DNA of 64,000 nucleotides from Pyrinomonadaceae bacterium (GCA_021463165.1 JAJTWY010000004.1:186001-250000), one strand, 5' to 3'. Numbered from the stretch's first letter, positions 34,840-43,860 are shown. A program made the numbers and translations. The notes: generated from the letters alone by a model not told the origin.

Positions 34840-35865
34840 TTAAGTCAAAACCTTTCTTTTTATGCAAAGAGCAATGATGACCGAGGTCAGAACGATCACC
34901 ACGGGAAACATCGCAAGGCCGATATCCTCGCGAAACTGAACCGATAAGAGCACGGAGATCGACAAAAGCGATGCGAGAACTCCGTAAAGGATGGTGACGC
35001 TGCGGTGCGAAAATCCAGCCGAGACGAGGCGTTGGAAGAGGTGCTCGCGATGAGCGATCCAGATTTTTTCACCGCGGGCGAGCCGGCGCAGGATCGTTAC
35101 CAGAGAATCGAACAGGAAGAACCAGACAAAAAGGACCGCAGCTATCGGCAGCAGGTCAGGCGATCTGTTCACCGAGGTCCTGGCCATTAGCGGCAGGGCG
35201 GCGAATGTGAAACCGAGAAAAGCGCTTCCTACGTCGCCCATGAAGATATGCGCCGGCGTCCAGTTGTGAACGAGAAACCCGAGGCTCGCCGCGGCCAGAA
35301 CGCCGCAGAAAAGATAGATCGCCGGCATTCCCATCATCACGCCGAGACATGCCCATCCGATACCGGCGATCACCGCTTGCAGGCCGGCGATACCGTCGAT
35401 GCCGTCCATAAAATTGTATGAGTTGACCATCCATACGATCCAGAGGAACGTGATAACGTAGCCCCAATAGCCAAGCTTCAGGTTGCCGAGCATCGTGATG
35501 CCATGCCACGTTTCAGTATCGGCGATCAGCAGCGTAGCCGCCGCGCAATGGACGAGCAGCCGCAGCGGGAATGAGATCGGCCTTATATCATCAAGAAAAC
35601 TGATAAGTGCGATCATCGATGCCCCGGAAATATAGCCCCACGAGAAACTGCCGTTCACAAATAGAGAGATCGGTACGTAGGAGATCAGGCAGATGATGAC
35701 GATGACTATGCCCGCACCATGCGGTGTCGGCTGGGCGTGAGAGCTGCGTTCGTTCGGGATCTTGAGAAAATTCTGCTTAACGCTCCAGCGTCGATACAAC
35801 GCCACACTGATGTACGAAAGTGCAAAGATCGCGGCAAAAATGGCTATGTCGATGGGGCTGATCAC
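34840..35865 (-). CDS. Undecaprenyl-phosphate sugar-1-phosphate transferase (WecA/MraY family)
   Basis: The 341-residue membrane protein has about ten hydrophobic segments. Family motifs are ERSSHAQPTPHGAGI, SFLDDIRPI (the DD of the active site), VNSYNFMDGIDGIAG (catalytic Asp region), HIFMGDVGSAFLGF and AHREHLFQRL. It should start the repeat unit by loading a sugar-1-phosphate, probably a HexNAc, onto undecaprenyl phosphate at the inner face of the membrane. The start is a GTG at 35865; the first helix begins directly after it. It is in the polysaccharide cluster and followed closely by the HprK-like gene. Probable substrates include UDP-N-acetylhexosamines made by the neighbouring enzymes. 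Confidence 0.9.
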   Translation of the reverse strand: MISPIDIAIFAAIFALSYISVALYRRWSVKQNFLKIPNERSSHAQPTPHGAGIVIVIICLISYVPISLFVNGSFSWGYISGASMIALISFLDDIRPISFPLRLLVHCAAATLLIADTETWHGITMLGNLKLGYWGYVITFLWIVWMVNSYNFMDGIDGIAGLQAVIAGIGWACLGVMMGMPAIYLFCGVLAAASLGFLVHNWTPAHIFMGDVGSAFLGFTFAALPLMARTSVNRSPDLLPIAAVLFVWFFLFDSLVTILRRLARGEKIWIAHREHLFQRLVSAGFSHRSVTILYGVLASLLSISVLLSVQFREDIGLAMFPVVIVLTSVIIALCIKRKVLT

Positions 35866-35940
35866 AAGTTGGCGCCGGCGCTTTTCAATGCAAAAAGACG
35901 AAGTTTAATTGAACATAAAAGGTAGAGATGATGTCAAACG

Positions 35941-35981
35941 GGAGCAGAGAAACTCGCCGCTTCGGCGGGTAGGTTTTCTCC
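35941..35981. other. Long stem-loop between two polysaccharide genes
   Basis: GGAG...AGAAAC and GTTTTCTCC pair as an outer stem around an inner CGCCG-CTT-CGGCG hairpin. It lies in the 131-base gap between the WbuB-like and WecA-like genes. No T-tract follows on the minus strand, so it may be a processing or partial attenuation site, or a repeat remnant. Confidence 0.4.
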
Positions 35982-35996
35982 GGGCGCAGAAGCCGG

Positions 35997-37223
35997 CTAA
36001 GCGGTCAATGCTTTTGCGTAATCTTCAACGGCTTTGGCGGTCGAATACTTCAGCTCGGCTGCCTTGCGGGCGCGAATGCCCATCGCGGCGAGTTCGTCGC
36101 GGCGGCCATACATTTCGATGATCGCCTCAACCAGCCTTTCGGGGTCGCCGGGCGTGAGATAAATGCCAATTCCCTCCTCATCGATGACGCGGGCGAGTTC
36201 CGAACCTTGGTCGGTCAAAGCGAGGATAGGACGGCCTGCCGCCATGATGTTATAGGTGCGGCTGGGCATCGCAGTGCCCCACATACCTTCGATAAGGGCG
36301 ACGAGGCCGACGTCGCAGGCGTTCAGGAAGACGATCTGCTCAGAACGCGGACGGTAATCGAGGATCGTGACATTCCTGAGTGCCTTTCCTGCCGCCGTTT
36401 TCTCGATCTTCGGTTTTTTTACGCCGGCGCCTATAAAAACGAAGTGAAATTCATCGCGGTCGAGCAGCTTTTCGGCCGCGGCGATTATCGTCTCCACATC
36501 GGTCGGGTGGCCGATATTGCCGGCATAGAGAAGGACGAATTTATCCTCGATGCCGAGTTCGCGCAGGAGCGAATTCTCATTTCGCGGTGTTGGATGAATG
36601 GTGTCAAGATCGGCCCAGTTTGGGATCGTAATGATAGGAATATCGAGCCCTTTCGTCTTTGCGGCAAATAGCTCGTTCATGTCGCGGCCCATGACGATTA
36701 TCTTCGAGGCGTGTTTATAAACCCAACGATTTATGTGGTTTACGACATTTACAAAAAGCGAATCAGGCTTTGCGGCCCCGACCGCGATAAGAATTTCCGG
36801 ATAGCTGTCCTGAACGCATATCGTGTACGAGGAGCCTTTCAACAAACACGCGATCGCGGTTGTAACAGGCAAACTCGGCGGCGCCGTGACGACCATTACG
36901 CGGTCGCCCTTTCGAAAATGCCGAAGCGAGCGGACAAAGACGGAAACGCCGATCGTCAGCATATTTACCAGGCGAAAGATAAAGACGTTCTTGTCGAGCG
37001 TTGTCCCGCGGCAGCGAAATATCTCGACGCCGTTTCGAATTTCGTGTTTTTCCGCTTTCAGGCCGCGTGACATGTGCTTTGGCTGGCCTGTGATGACCTT
37101 GACGGAGTGTTCTTTTGCGAGGCCCTCGGCTATTTCGGTCAGATAGTAGCCGGTCGAGATCTCTTCCGGATAGTAAACCTCGGTCAGGATCCAAAGCGTG
37201 GTTTGCGGGTGCGGCTCGGACAT
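35997..37223 (-). CDS. Glycosyltransferase family 4, WbuB-like
   Basis: The 408-residue GT-B enzyme has the N-terminal LWILTEVYYPEEISTGYYLTEIAEGLA and the acceptor-side VMVVTAPPSLP. The donor domain contains VLLYAGNIGHPTDVETIIAAAE, DVGLVALIEGMWGTAMPSRTYNIMAAGRPILAL and an E-rich C-terminal helix. This is the WbuB pattern, in which characterised members transfer N-acetyl-L-fucosamine or a related L-sugar to the lipid-linked first sugar. That fits the neighbouring genes for a UDP-2-acetamido-2,6-dideoxy-L-hexose. The ATG at 37223 has no strong Shine-Dalgarno. Confidence 0.85.
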   Translation of the reverse strand: MSEPHPQTTLWILTEVYYPEEISTGYYLTEIAEGLAKEHSVKVITGQPKHMSRGLKAEKHEIRNGVEIFRCRGTTLDKNVFIFRLVNMLTIGVSVFVRSLRHFRKGDRVMVVTAPPSLPVTTAIACLLKGSSYTICVQDSYPEILIAVGAAKPDSLFVNVVNHINRWVYKHASKIIVMGRDMNELFAAKTKGLDIPIITIPNWADLDTIHPTPRNENSLLRELGIEDKFVLLYAGNIGHPTDVETIIAAAEKLLDRDEFHFVFIGAGVKKPKIEKTAAGKALRNVTILDYRPRSEQIVFLNACDVGLVALIEGMWGTAMPSRTYNIMAAGRPILALTDQGSELARVIDEEGIGIYLTPGDPERLVEAIIEMYGRRDELAAMGIRARKAAELKYSTAKAVEDYAKALTA

Positions 37224-37232
37224 TCAAGATAA

Positions 37233-37272
37233 GGATTTAACCACACACGGCGACGGAAGGACACGAAAGCAA
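37233..37272. repeat. Purine-rich intergenic repeat remnant
   Basis: TTTAACCACACACGGCGACGGAAGGACACGAAAG resembles the degenerate 'AACCACGGAGGACACGGAGG' type of dispersed repeat. It occupies most of the 102-base gap between the WbuB-like and WecB-like genes. A related purine-rich stretch occurs in the next gap (38437-38571). Confidence 0.35.
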
Positions 37273-37325
37273 TACTATTCTCATTCCAATACTTCCGTCG
37301 GGGGCCGGGTTTCGCGCCGAAGGAT

Positions 37326-38426
37326 TCACGATGCATGCCGCCGCAGGCTGGTATGGCCGAGGATTATCTTACTTACGGTTTGCGAGACGTTGGTCGTGAG
37401 ATATTCCTGCGGTGCGGTCCAGGCGGCCGGCTGGGCTATGGCGAGGCCGACGGCTTCGACGATATTTTCAGTTTCGGCCCCGCTAATAATATTGCTGCCG
37501 CATTCGATGGTTTCGGGCCGTTCGGTGACGTCGCGGAGGGTCACATTCGGAACGCCGAAGATCGCGCATTCTTCCTGCACAGTTCCGCTATCGGTCAGTA
37601 CGGCGAGCGAATTCTTCTCAAGTTTCACAAAATCAAAGAACCCCATCGACTTCAACAGCCTGATCCGAGCCGGATCGGGCTTTATCTTATGGGCCTGAAG
37701 CTTTTCGGCAGTTCGGGGGTGCACCGAAACCAGAACCTGCTTGCCAAATAGGGTCGCGGCCTCGTTCAAGCCGTTGAAGATCTTTCCGAGCCGTTCCGCT
37801 GAATCGACATTCTCGGCACGATGCAACGTAACGAGAAAGTATTCAAAGGGCTGGACGTTCAATGCTCGCATCACTTCGCTCGATTCGATATTCTCGCTGA
37901 AACTATCGAGCACTTCCTTGATCGGATTGCCGGTGACGAAGATGCGATCGCGGTCGATCCCCTCGCGGATCAGATTGTCCTTGCTCCGCTCTGTATAGGG
38001 CATCAGGATCGTACTCGAATGGTCGATGATGCGTCGATTTACCTCCTCGGGAACGCGGTCGTCGTAACAGCGATTTCCCGCTTCCATGTGATAAACCGGT
38101 ATCTGACGGCGGGCGGCGGGTATCGCGGAAAGGGCGCTGTTCGTATCGCCGAGGATCAGGACGCGGTCAGGCTTGCGCTCAGCGAACAACTGATCGGTCT
38201 TTGTCAAGATCTGGCCAACCTGATCGCCAAAATCTTTCGATTTGATCCCCAGATGTACGTCCGGCGTACGGATGTCGAGTTCACGGATAAAAATGTCACT
38301 CAAACTCTCGTCGTAGTTCTGCCCGGTGTGGACGGTGATATGCTCGCAATGCTGATCGAGCACTCGAAGCACGAGGCTGAGCCTGATGATCTCGGGCCGG
38401 GTGCCGAAAATGGTCATTATTCTCAT
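37326..38426 (-). CDS. UDP-N-acetylglucosamine 2-epimerase-like enzyme (WecB/FnlC/WbvD type)
   Basis: Non-hydrolysing UDP-sugar 2-epimerase, 366 residues. Motifs are TIFGTRPEIIRLSLVL, VHTGQNYDESLSDIF, VLILGDTNSALSA, HMEAGNRCYDDRVPEEVNRRIIDHSS, FVTGNPIKEV, and the C-terminal LTDSGTVQEECAIFGVPNVTLRDVTERPETIECGSNIISG. WecB itself has HVEAGLRT; the HMEAGNRCYDDRVPEE variant is typical of FnlC/CapG and WbvD. These act on the UDP-6-deoxy-L-HexNAc made by a FnlA-like and a reductase enzyme, both encoded next door. It is probably the last step of that sugar pathway. Confidence 0.88.
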   Translation of the reverse strand: MRIMTIFGTRPEIIRLSLVLRVLDQHCEHITVHTGQNYDESLSDIFIRELDIRTPDVHLGIKSKDFGDQVGQILTKTDQLFAERKPDRVLILGDTNSALSAIPAARRQIPVYHMEAGNRCYDDRVPEEVNRRIIDHSSTILMPYTERSKDNLIREGIDRDRIFVTGNPIKEVLDSFSENIESSEVMRALNVQPFEYFLVTLHRAENVDSAERLGKIFNGLNEAATLFGKQVLVSVHPRTAEKLQAHKIKPDPARIRLLKSMGFFDFVKLEKNSLAVLTDSGTVQEECAIFGVPNVTLRDVTERPETIECGSNIISGAETENIVEAVGLAIAQPAAWTAPQEYLTTNVSQTVSKIILGHTSLRRHAS

Positions 38427-38436
38427 AAATAAGAGT

Positions 38437-38571
38437 TATTTAACGCAAAGTCGCTAAGATGCAAGGATGCAAAGGAAGAGAGGAGAAGTCAGGATCAATG
38501 TAAAGTTGATCGTTTTCGGTCTGATCCCTCCGCGCATCTTCGCGTCTTTGTTCCCTTGCGTCTCTCCGTGA
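38437..38571. repeat. Two inverted purine-rich repeat arms in an intergenic gap
   Basis: The left arm (about 38440-38476) reads ACGCAAAGTCGCTAAGATGC with GGATGCAAAGG after it. The complement of the right arm (about 38524-38570) reads GACGCAAGGGAACAAAGACG then CGAAGATGCGCGG. Both are variants of an ACGCAAAG-ACGCGAAGATGC string and face each other. The whole 154-base gap between the WecB-like and FnlA-like genes is this element. Confidence 0.5.
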
Positions 38572-38580
38572 AAAATTTCC

Positions 38581-39624
38581 CTAAGTCATGAATTTCGCGA
38601 TCTCGTCACCTGACTGCATCAGCAATTTTCGCAATTCCTCGCCCGCGATATTCCCATCTTTCGACGAATATTCATTTGCCAGAGCATTTTCCACTGCTGC
38701 GCCGTCACGCAGTTCCGGCAGCACCGGCAGGATGACGTAATGATCGCCCCTCTCGACCGTCCGGAAGCATTCTTCCTCCGAGACCATTATCTCGTGGACC
38801 TTTTCACCGGGACGGATGCCCGTAAAGGTGATCGGCAGCTTGGTTTCGCCCATCAGCACCTCGGCCACGTCGGTGATCTTCGCTGAGGCGACCTTCGGGA
38901 CGAAGGTCAGCCCGCGGCCCTCGCTTTTTACGGCTTCGAAAACGGTGTCAACGGCACGATCCAGCGAGAGCAAAAACCTCGTCATTTCAGGCAAGGTGAC
39001 GGTAAGCGGCTGTTGCTTTCGGATCTGATCGACAAAAAGCGGGACGATCGAGCCGCGCGATGCGATCACGTTGCCGTAGCGGACGCAGTTGAAGTGAACC
39101 TCAGGAAGGTCGCGGTTTGCCTCGACAAAGATGCGTTCCTGCAGGGCCTTTGTCATCCCCATCACATTGATCGGTTTGCAAGCCTTATCGGTAGAGATCC
39201 CGATGACCTTTTTCACTGGCAGATCGTTTTCGCGAACAGCACGAACGATGTTCGCGGCGCCGTTGACATTCGTCAAAACGGCCTCCATCGGGAAATATTC
39301 GCACGACGGGACCTGTTTAAGTGCGGCGGCATTGAACACAATGTCGGCCGAGCGGATTGCGGCGACAACGGCCGGATAATCGCGAATATCTCCTATCCGA
39401 AAGTTCAGCCGCTCACGCGAATTTTGATAGATGACATCATCGGTCGCCGTCTCGCGGTGCATGAATTCCAGCCTCATATAGTGCTGCTTTGCCTCGTCGC
39501 GCGAAAAAACGGTGACCTGTGCGGGCATCCCCAGCTCGCCCGTCAGAATACGCCGGACCAACGTCTGTCCGAGCGAGCCCGTGCCGCCGGTCACTAAGAT
39601 TCGTTTGCTTTCCAGTGGTTTCAT
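38581..39624 (-). CDS. UDP-GlcNAc 4,6-dehydratase/5-epimerase (FnlA/CapE/WbvB type)
   Basis: Short-chain dehydrogenase of the polysaccharide CapD-like family, 347 residues from the ATG at 39624. It has RILVTGGTGSLGQTLVRRI (NAD site), FSRDEAKQHYMR, VFNAAALKQVPSCEYFPMEAVLTNVNGA, GISTDKACKPINVMGMTK, and MTRFLLSLDRAVDTVFEA. FSRDEAKQH and the PSCEYFPMEA segment are those of inverting dehydratases, which dehydrate UDP-GlcNAc and flip C5 to start L-FucNAc, L-QuiNAc or L-RhaNAc synthesis. The frame stays open for 84 codons upstream inside the previous glycosyltransferase gene. An ATG at 39645 is a possible alternative. Confidence 0.9.
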   Translation of the reverse strand: MKPLESKRILVTGGTGSLGQTLVRRILTGELGMPAQVTVFSRDEAKQHYMRLEFMHRETATDDVIYQNSRERLNFRIGDIRDYPAVVAAIRSADIVFNAAALKQVPSCEYFPMEAVLTNVNGAANIVRAVRENDLPVKKVIGISTDKACKPINVMGMTKALQERIFVEANRDLPEVHFNCVRYGNVIASRGSIVPLFVDQIRKQQPLTVTLPEMTRFLLSLDRAVDTVFEAVKSEGRGLTFVPKVASAKITDVAEVLMGETKLPITFTGIRPGEKVHEIMVSEEECFRTVERGDHYVILPVLPELRDGAAVENALANEYSSKDGNIAGEELRKLLMQSGDEIAKFMT

Positions 39625-39703
39625 CAAGACAGTAGAGTTTAGCATTACCGGGTTGCGGGTGTCAGTACCGGGAACGGAGTGAAAGAGACGCTCAGGATCC
39701 CGC

Positions 39704-40873
39704 TCACCTTGTTCGCGATACTGACTCGTTGAGCAAATCGACGTTTGACTGCTCGATCTCGGGCCTGGCGAGCCATTCGCGTGCGAATCGATTTGCCGCG
39801 GCCGACATTCTGGCGTGATCTTCGGCGGGCATATCGATGCATTTTTGGATCGCGGCCAGCCAGCTTTCGGGGGCATCGAGCGAAAGATCCCAGCCTATCC
39901 CTTCTTGCTCCAGTTTTCGCCATGGCGTCCGGTCACTGATGATGAGCGGCAGGCCGCACGCTAGGGCTTCGATAAAGACGTGGCCGAAGTTCTCGCCGAG
40001 GGTTGGCAGAACAAAGAAATCGTACTTGAAAAGTGCCGCAGCGACGCGGTCGTGGGCCAGAATTCCTTTGTAATTTACCCTTATGTTCGGCGGAAGGGCT
40101 GCCGTGATCCGCTCGCAATCTTCCCAATACTCAGGCTCTTCGAGCGTACCGTAGATGTCTATCGACAGAGAGCCTTTGATCGGCGCCAGCCTTTCCAGAA
40201 GCCAGTTGAGATTCTTCTTCCTCATGTAGCGCGAGAGAAAAACGATCCGAGCTTCACCCACCGGTTTTTGGAATTTTTTTTCCTGATCGTACTCGGGAAA
40301 GATCGCGGCGGGCGGCATGTTCGGCGCAACGCGGATGCTGAGGCCGTCGCCGAGCCGCGCCGCTATCTCGTCCTTTTCCGATACTGACGCGGCTTTCCAG
40401 ATGATGTCGCTTGAGAGCAGGAAGGCCTTAGCGTTCGGGATGAAGAGGTTCTTCTTAAGCGATTTTATCGCCAAGGCTCCGGGCGAAAATTCACCTTCGG
40501 GGGCAAGAATGACCGGGGTTTTCCTGATACGACGGAACTTGAGCAACGCTAGCGTAAAGATCGTAAGGCGGCTGAAAAAGCTGTTCAGATAGATCGTGTC
40601 GGGCCGCGTTTCGGCGATAAGTTTCTTGAGGGAACGGGCGTTAACCTGCTCCTTTCTAAGATAGAAGACCAACGCCTGACCAACCGTGTTCCACTCGCCC
40701 ACCCTTACTGTTGTATAGGAGCTGCGGTTGAGCACGCCGTCGTGGTCGCGACAGATGATGTGAAAATCGAAGCGGTCCCCGAGCCGCTCGACCATATTCG
40801 CCAAGGTTCTCGCCGCCCCGCCGCTTTCAAAGCCGGGCAGATAATAATCAGCGATCACCAGGATCCTTTTCAT
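39704..40873 (-). CDS. Glycosyltransferase family 4
   Basis: A 389-residue GT-B transferase. The N-terminal acceptor domain starts MKRILVIADYYLPGFESGGAARTL. The donor domain has RIVFLSRYMRKKNLNWLLERL, SLSIDIYGTLEEPEYWEDCERI, a VLPTLGENFGHVFIEALACGLPLIIS E-x7-E-like motif and a closing helix. The start is the ATG at 40873, with GAGG 9 bases upstream; the frame also opens at a TTG at 40894. It transfers an unknown sugar in assembly of the repeat unit. It lies in series with the RmlD-like gene upstream and the FnlA-like gene downstream. Confidence 0.87.
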   Translation of the reverse strand: MKRILVIADYYLPGFESGGAARTLANMVERLGDRFDFHIICRDHDGVLNRSSYTTVRVGEWNTVGQALVFYLRKEQVNARSLKKLIAETRPDTIYLNSFFSRLTIFTLALLKFRRIRKTPVILAPEGEFSPGALAIKSLKKNLFIPNAKAFLLSSDIIWKAASVSEKDEIAARLGDGLSIRVAPNMPPAAIFPEYDQEKKFQKPVGEARIVFLSRYMRKKNLNWLLERLAPIKGSLSIDIYGTLEEPEYWEDCERITAALPPNIRVNYKGILAHDRVAAALFKYDFFVLPTLGENFGHVFIEALACGLPLIISDRTPWRKLEQEGIGWDLSLDAPESWLAAIQKCIDMPAEDHARMSAAANRFAREWLARPEIEQSNVDLLNESVSRTR

Positions 40874-40927
40874 TGGAGAAGACCTCGCCGGCAAACAACG
40901 CGAAAAAAAGAATAAGACGCGATCGCG

Positions 40928-41809
40928 TTATCCTCGGGCAAAAACATCATAAGGCGTCTCATCATGCGTCATTTTGGCGATCATTGCCGGCCAGTCCGGC
41001 AAATAGATGCCGGTCATTTCGCGAAACCTCGAGCCGTCGAGACTGCGGTCAATGGTTACCTTTTCGCTCGGCTCGACCTCAACGCCCGCGCCGTAATACT
41101 CGTTAAGCAGCAGCAGAAGGTCGTACTTTGTTATTGGCTCGCTGGCGACGTGATAGATACCGTTCAGATCCCGATGCTCGGCGATCAATTTTGTTATCAG
41201 GCCGGCGAATTCGATGGTCGGCAGACCGGTATAGATCGCCTTCGTAAAACCCTGGACCCTCCCGCCGCGATTGCTCAGGAACCATTCGACAAGGCTGTTT
41301 GCGGTGCCGAGTTCGCGCCCGATGATCGAGGTGCGAATGGTCAGACGATTCGGGCCGCTCACCTCGCCGAGCAGCTTAGTGCGGCCATAATCATCAACCG
41401 GGTCGGGTTCGTCCGCCTCGCTGTAACTACCCCGGTTTCCAGAGAAAACGCAGTCGGTGCCGATGCAGATCAATCGAAATCCCAGCCTTTCAGACATCCG
41501 GGCAAGTTCCTGCGGAAGGGTCGAATTTACTAGCGACATATTCGCCGAGCCCTCGGCCGGAGCAAGCTGTTTGATGATGCCAACGGCGTTTACCACGACG
41601 TCAGGGTGAAGGTCAGCGATCGTATCCCGAAGCGAACCAAAATCGGTGACATCGATATTGTCGAGCGTTCGCTGCCGGTCGAAGATGCCAAAATGGGCCA
41701 CCCGTTCAAACGGTACGCGGATGGTCGAAAAGACCTCAAAACTTCTACCGAGCACCTCGACGAGCTTGTGCCCCAACATACCACTGCCGCCTAGGATCAG
41801 GACCCTCAT
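40928..41809 (-). CDS. RmlD-like sugar-nucleotide reductase (SDR)
   Basis: A 293-residue SDR protein: MRVLILGGSGMLGHKLVEVL (NADPH site), VVVNAVGIIKQ, GTDCVFSGNRGSYSEADEPDPVDDYGRTKLLGE with the YxxxK pair, and IYHVASEPITKYDLL. It resembles dTDP-4-dehydrorhamnose reductase, but no rmlA, rmlB or rmlC is present. Between FnlA-like and WecB-like genes it most likely reduces the 4-keto intermediate of the UDP-L-HexNAc pathway. It lacks the cupin domain of CapF/FnlB, which points to the WbvR type and an L-rhamno/L-quinovosamine product. The start is the ATG at 41809; a TTG at 41818 is also in frame. Confidence 0.83.
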   Translation of the reverse strand: MRVLILGGSGMLGHKLVEVLGRSFEVFSTIRVPFERVAHFGIFDRQRTLDNIDVTDFGSLRDTIADLHPDVVVNAVGIIKQLAPAEGSANMSLVNSTLPQELARMSERLGFRLICIGTDCVFSGNRGSYSEADEPDPVDDYGRTKLLGEVSGPNRLTIRTSIIGRELGTANSLVEWFLSNRGGRVQGFTKAIYTGLPTIEFAGLITKLIAEHRDLNGIYHVASEPITKYDLLLLLNEYYGAGVEVEPSEKVTIDRSLDGSRFREMTGIYLPDWPAMIAKMTHDETPYDVFARG

Positions 41810-41878
41810 GATGGACAAAAATTAAAAATTAACGCCGAATGCAGCTTTCAGCCACAAATGGCCGGGATGCTCCTACGT

Positions 41879-42874
41879 CTAGCCGCCGGCAAGTATCTCT
41901 CGATACAGGGCGGCGTATTTTCCGGCGATAATATTGGCGTCGAACCGGCCGACGTTCCTTGCACCGAGGTCGATGAAACGCTGACGCGATCCAGCATCGC
42001 GGATAAGCGTTTCAACACCCCGCCGGATACTAGCCGGATCGTAGGGATCGACCAGTACAGCACCCTCGCCGGCGACCCAGTTCATAGGAGCAATGTCGCT
42101 TGTGACAACTGCCCGCCGCATTGCCTGTGCCTCTATGATCGGCAATCCGAACCCTTCGTAAGTCGAACAAAACAATACGATGTCTGCATTTCTATACTCG
42201 TCAACGATAGCTGTTTCGTCCAGTTCGGAAAGCCATTTGTAGTCTATTTCGTTCGACGCGAGAAGTTTTTCTGTTGAGCTATCAATTCGTCCGATCACCC
42301 GCAGCTCGCAGCGAAGGCCTTTGAGCGCCTCGGCGACATTTGCGAGATTTTTATTCGGAGTGGTGCCGATCTGCAGAATGACGGGACACTCGGAGTTGAA
42401 TTTTTTTTCGGCGCCCGCGATGAAGTCATCAAGCAGCGGGTTTTCGATAACGGTTATTGGATCCAGGGCTGCGGACGATTCACGCGCGATCTCGGCCCTT
42501 GTCGCATCAGAAACGGCGGTGATGCGGGCGGCACGTCGCAGCGGAAGATCGAGGAAGAGTTGGCGAATAAGCCATCCGCGAATGCCGGTCCTTCTCTTCA
42601 GAAATACAAGATCGTGGATCGTCAGAACCGTTCTACTTCTCGGCAGCCGAAGCGTTATGTAATGAACGTCGCCCGTAACGTGATAGATATCAGCTGGGCG
42701 AGGACGGAAAAAGAGCAGATTCTTGATGATCGCGGCAATGCCGTAGCCATAAGGAAGCTGCTGAAATTCGACATCGAGATCGCCTGGCAGGCATTTGGCT
42801 ATCTGGCGAAAGACGCGCTCGATCGAGACCGAGGCGGATTGCTTTCGCTCGATGAAAATGATCTTTGGCTTCAT
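41879..42874 (-). CDS. Glycosyltransferase family 4
   Basis: A 331-residue GT-B enzyme. It shows ADIYHVTGDVHYITLRLPRSRTVLTIHDLVFL (the LTIHD motif of mannosyl- and other GT4 enzymes), RRAARITAVSDATRAEIARE, VILQIGTTPNKNLANVAEALKGL, and DIVLFCSTYEGFGLPIIEAQAMRRAVVTSDIAPM with the E-F-G-x-P-x-x-E signature. Its stop lies 69 bases before the start of the RmlD-like gene, and its ATG overlaps the stop of hldA (ATGA). Donor and acceptor sugars cannot be told from the sequence. Confidence 0.88.
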   Translation of the reverse strand: MKPKIIFIERKQSASVSIERVFRQIAKCLPGDLDVEFQQLPYGYGIAAIIKNLLFFRPRPADIYHVTGDVHYITLRLPRSRTVLTIHDLVFLKRRTGIRGWLIRQLFLDLPLRRAARITAVSDATRAEIARESSAALDPITVIENPLLDDFIAGAEKKFNSECPVILQIGTTPNKNLANVAEALKGLRCELRVIGRIDSSTEKLLASNEIDYKWLSELDETAIVDEYRNADIVLFCSTYEGFGLPIIEAQAMRRAVVTSDIAPMNWVAGEGAVLVDPYDPASIRRGVETLIRDAGSRQRFIDLGARNVGRFDANIIAGKYAALYREILAGG

Positions 42875-43860
42875 GCGTGGGATCGATGGAGTCCGGCGTC
42901 ATCCGCAAGAAAGTCTTCCAGTGTCGCGGCTTCGATCCGCGTCGTGCCGACCGATGCAACAACGAGGCCGGCAGCCGCATTGGCAAGCCGAGCGGCCTCA
43001 GCGAATGGGGCTCCGGCTGCGACGGCGGCGGCAAAGGTCGCGATCACAGTATCGCCCGCACCGGTGACGTCATAGACCTCGCGGGCAAGGGACGGGAGTT
43101 TGGCAACGGCTTGGCCTCGTTCAAAAAGCGTCATCCCGTCCTCGCCTTCGGTGACCAGCAGCGCTTTGAGGTCGAGATCGTCGGCAAGCTGTTTTCCGGC
43201 CATTGCGACCACGTTCTCCGCTGTCGGGTCATAACCGGCGGCGTCTGCGGCTTCGCGTTTGTTTGGGGTCAGCGCCGTTGCTCCGCGATATTTTGAAAAA
43301 TCACGGCCTTTCGGATCGACAAGGACCGGCTTGTCGAGCGAAATAGCGTTTTCGATGAGTTTTCTCAGCAATGGATCGCTAAGGAAACCCTTCGCATAGT
43401 CCGAGATGATCACGGCATCGCAGCTTCGAATATCCGCCGCGATCCTTTCACCAATGGCGTCGGCCTCGTTAGTCGCGATCGGAGCTGTTGTCTCGCTGTC
43501 GATCCGAACCACGTGCTGATTGTGGGCAACGATGCGAGTTTTGATCGAGGTCTTGCGTCCGGCCACTGGCGTGATCTCGTGATCCGCAATGCCGGCCTCG
43601 GCAAGGACGGTTTCCAGCACGTCGCCCTCGGCATCGTCTCCGCGGATACCGAAGAGTTTTGTTTTGGCACCCAAGCCGGCGAGATTGGCGGCCACATTTG
43701 CCGCGCCACCGGCAACAAGGCTGGTTTTGTCCATCGCGACGATCGGGACCGGAGCCTCCGGCGAAATACGGCTGACAGATCCCCACCAATAGCGATCGAG
43801 CATAACGTCGCCAATGACGAGGATGCGGGTGTTCTTGATCCGTTGTATGGTCTCGATCAT
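42871..43860 (-). CDS. hldA: D-glycero-beta-D-manno-heptose-7-phosphate kinase
   Basis: PfkB/ribokinase-fold kinase of the RfaE1 kind, 329 residues. It has ILVIGDVMLDRYWWGSVSRISPEAPVPI, the GGAANVAANLAGLGAKT core, ITPVAGRKTSIKTRIVAHNQHVVRID, DYAKGF, DPKGRDFSKYRGATALTPNKREA and the catalytic YDVTGAGDTVIATFAAA. It phosphorylates heptose 7-phosphate at C1 for ADP-heptose synthesis. In E. coli the kinase is fused to the adenylyltransferase (HldE). Here it is separate, and the adenylyltransferase is fused to GmhA in the adjacent gene, whose stop overlaps this start. Confidence 0.93.
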   Translation of the reverse strand: MIETIQRIKNTRILVIGDVMLDRYWWGSVSRISPEAPVPIVAMDKTSLVAGGAANVAANLAGLGAKTKLFGIRGDDAEGDVLETVLAEAGIADHEITPVAGRKTSIKTRIVAHNQHVVRIDSETTAPIATNEADAIGERIAADIRSCDAVIISDYAKGFLSDPLLRKLIENAISLDKPVLVDPKGRDFSKYRGATALTPNKREAADAAGYDPTAENVVAMAGKQLADDLDLKALLVTEGEDGMTLFERGQAVAKLPSLAREVYDVTGAGDTVIATFAAAVAAGAPFAEAARLANAAAGLVVASVGTTRIEAATLEDFLADDAGLHRSHA

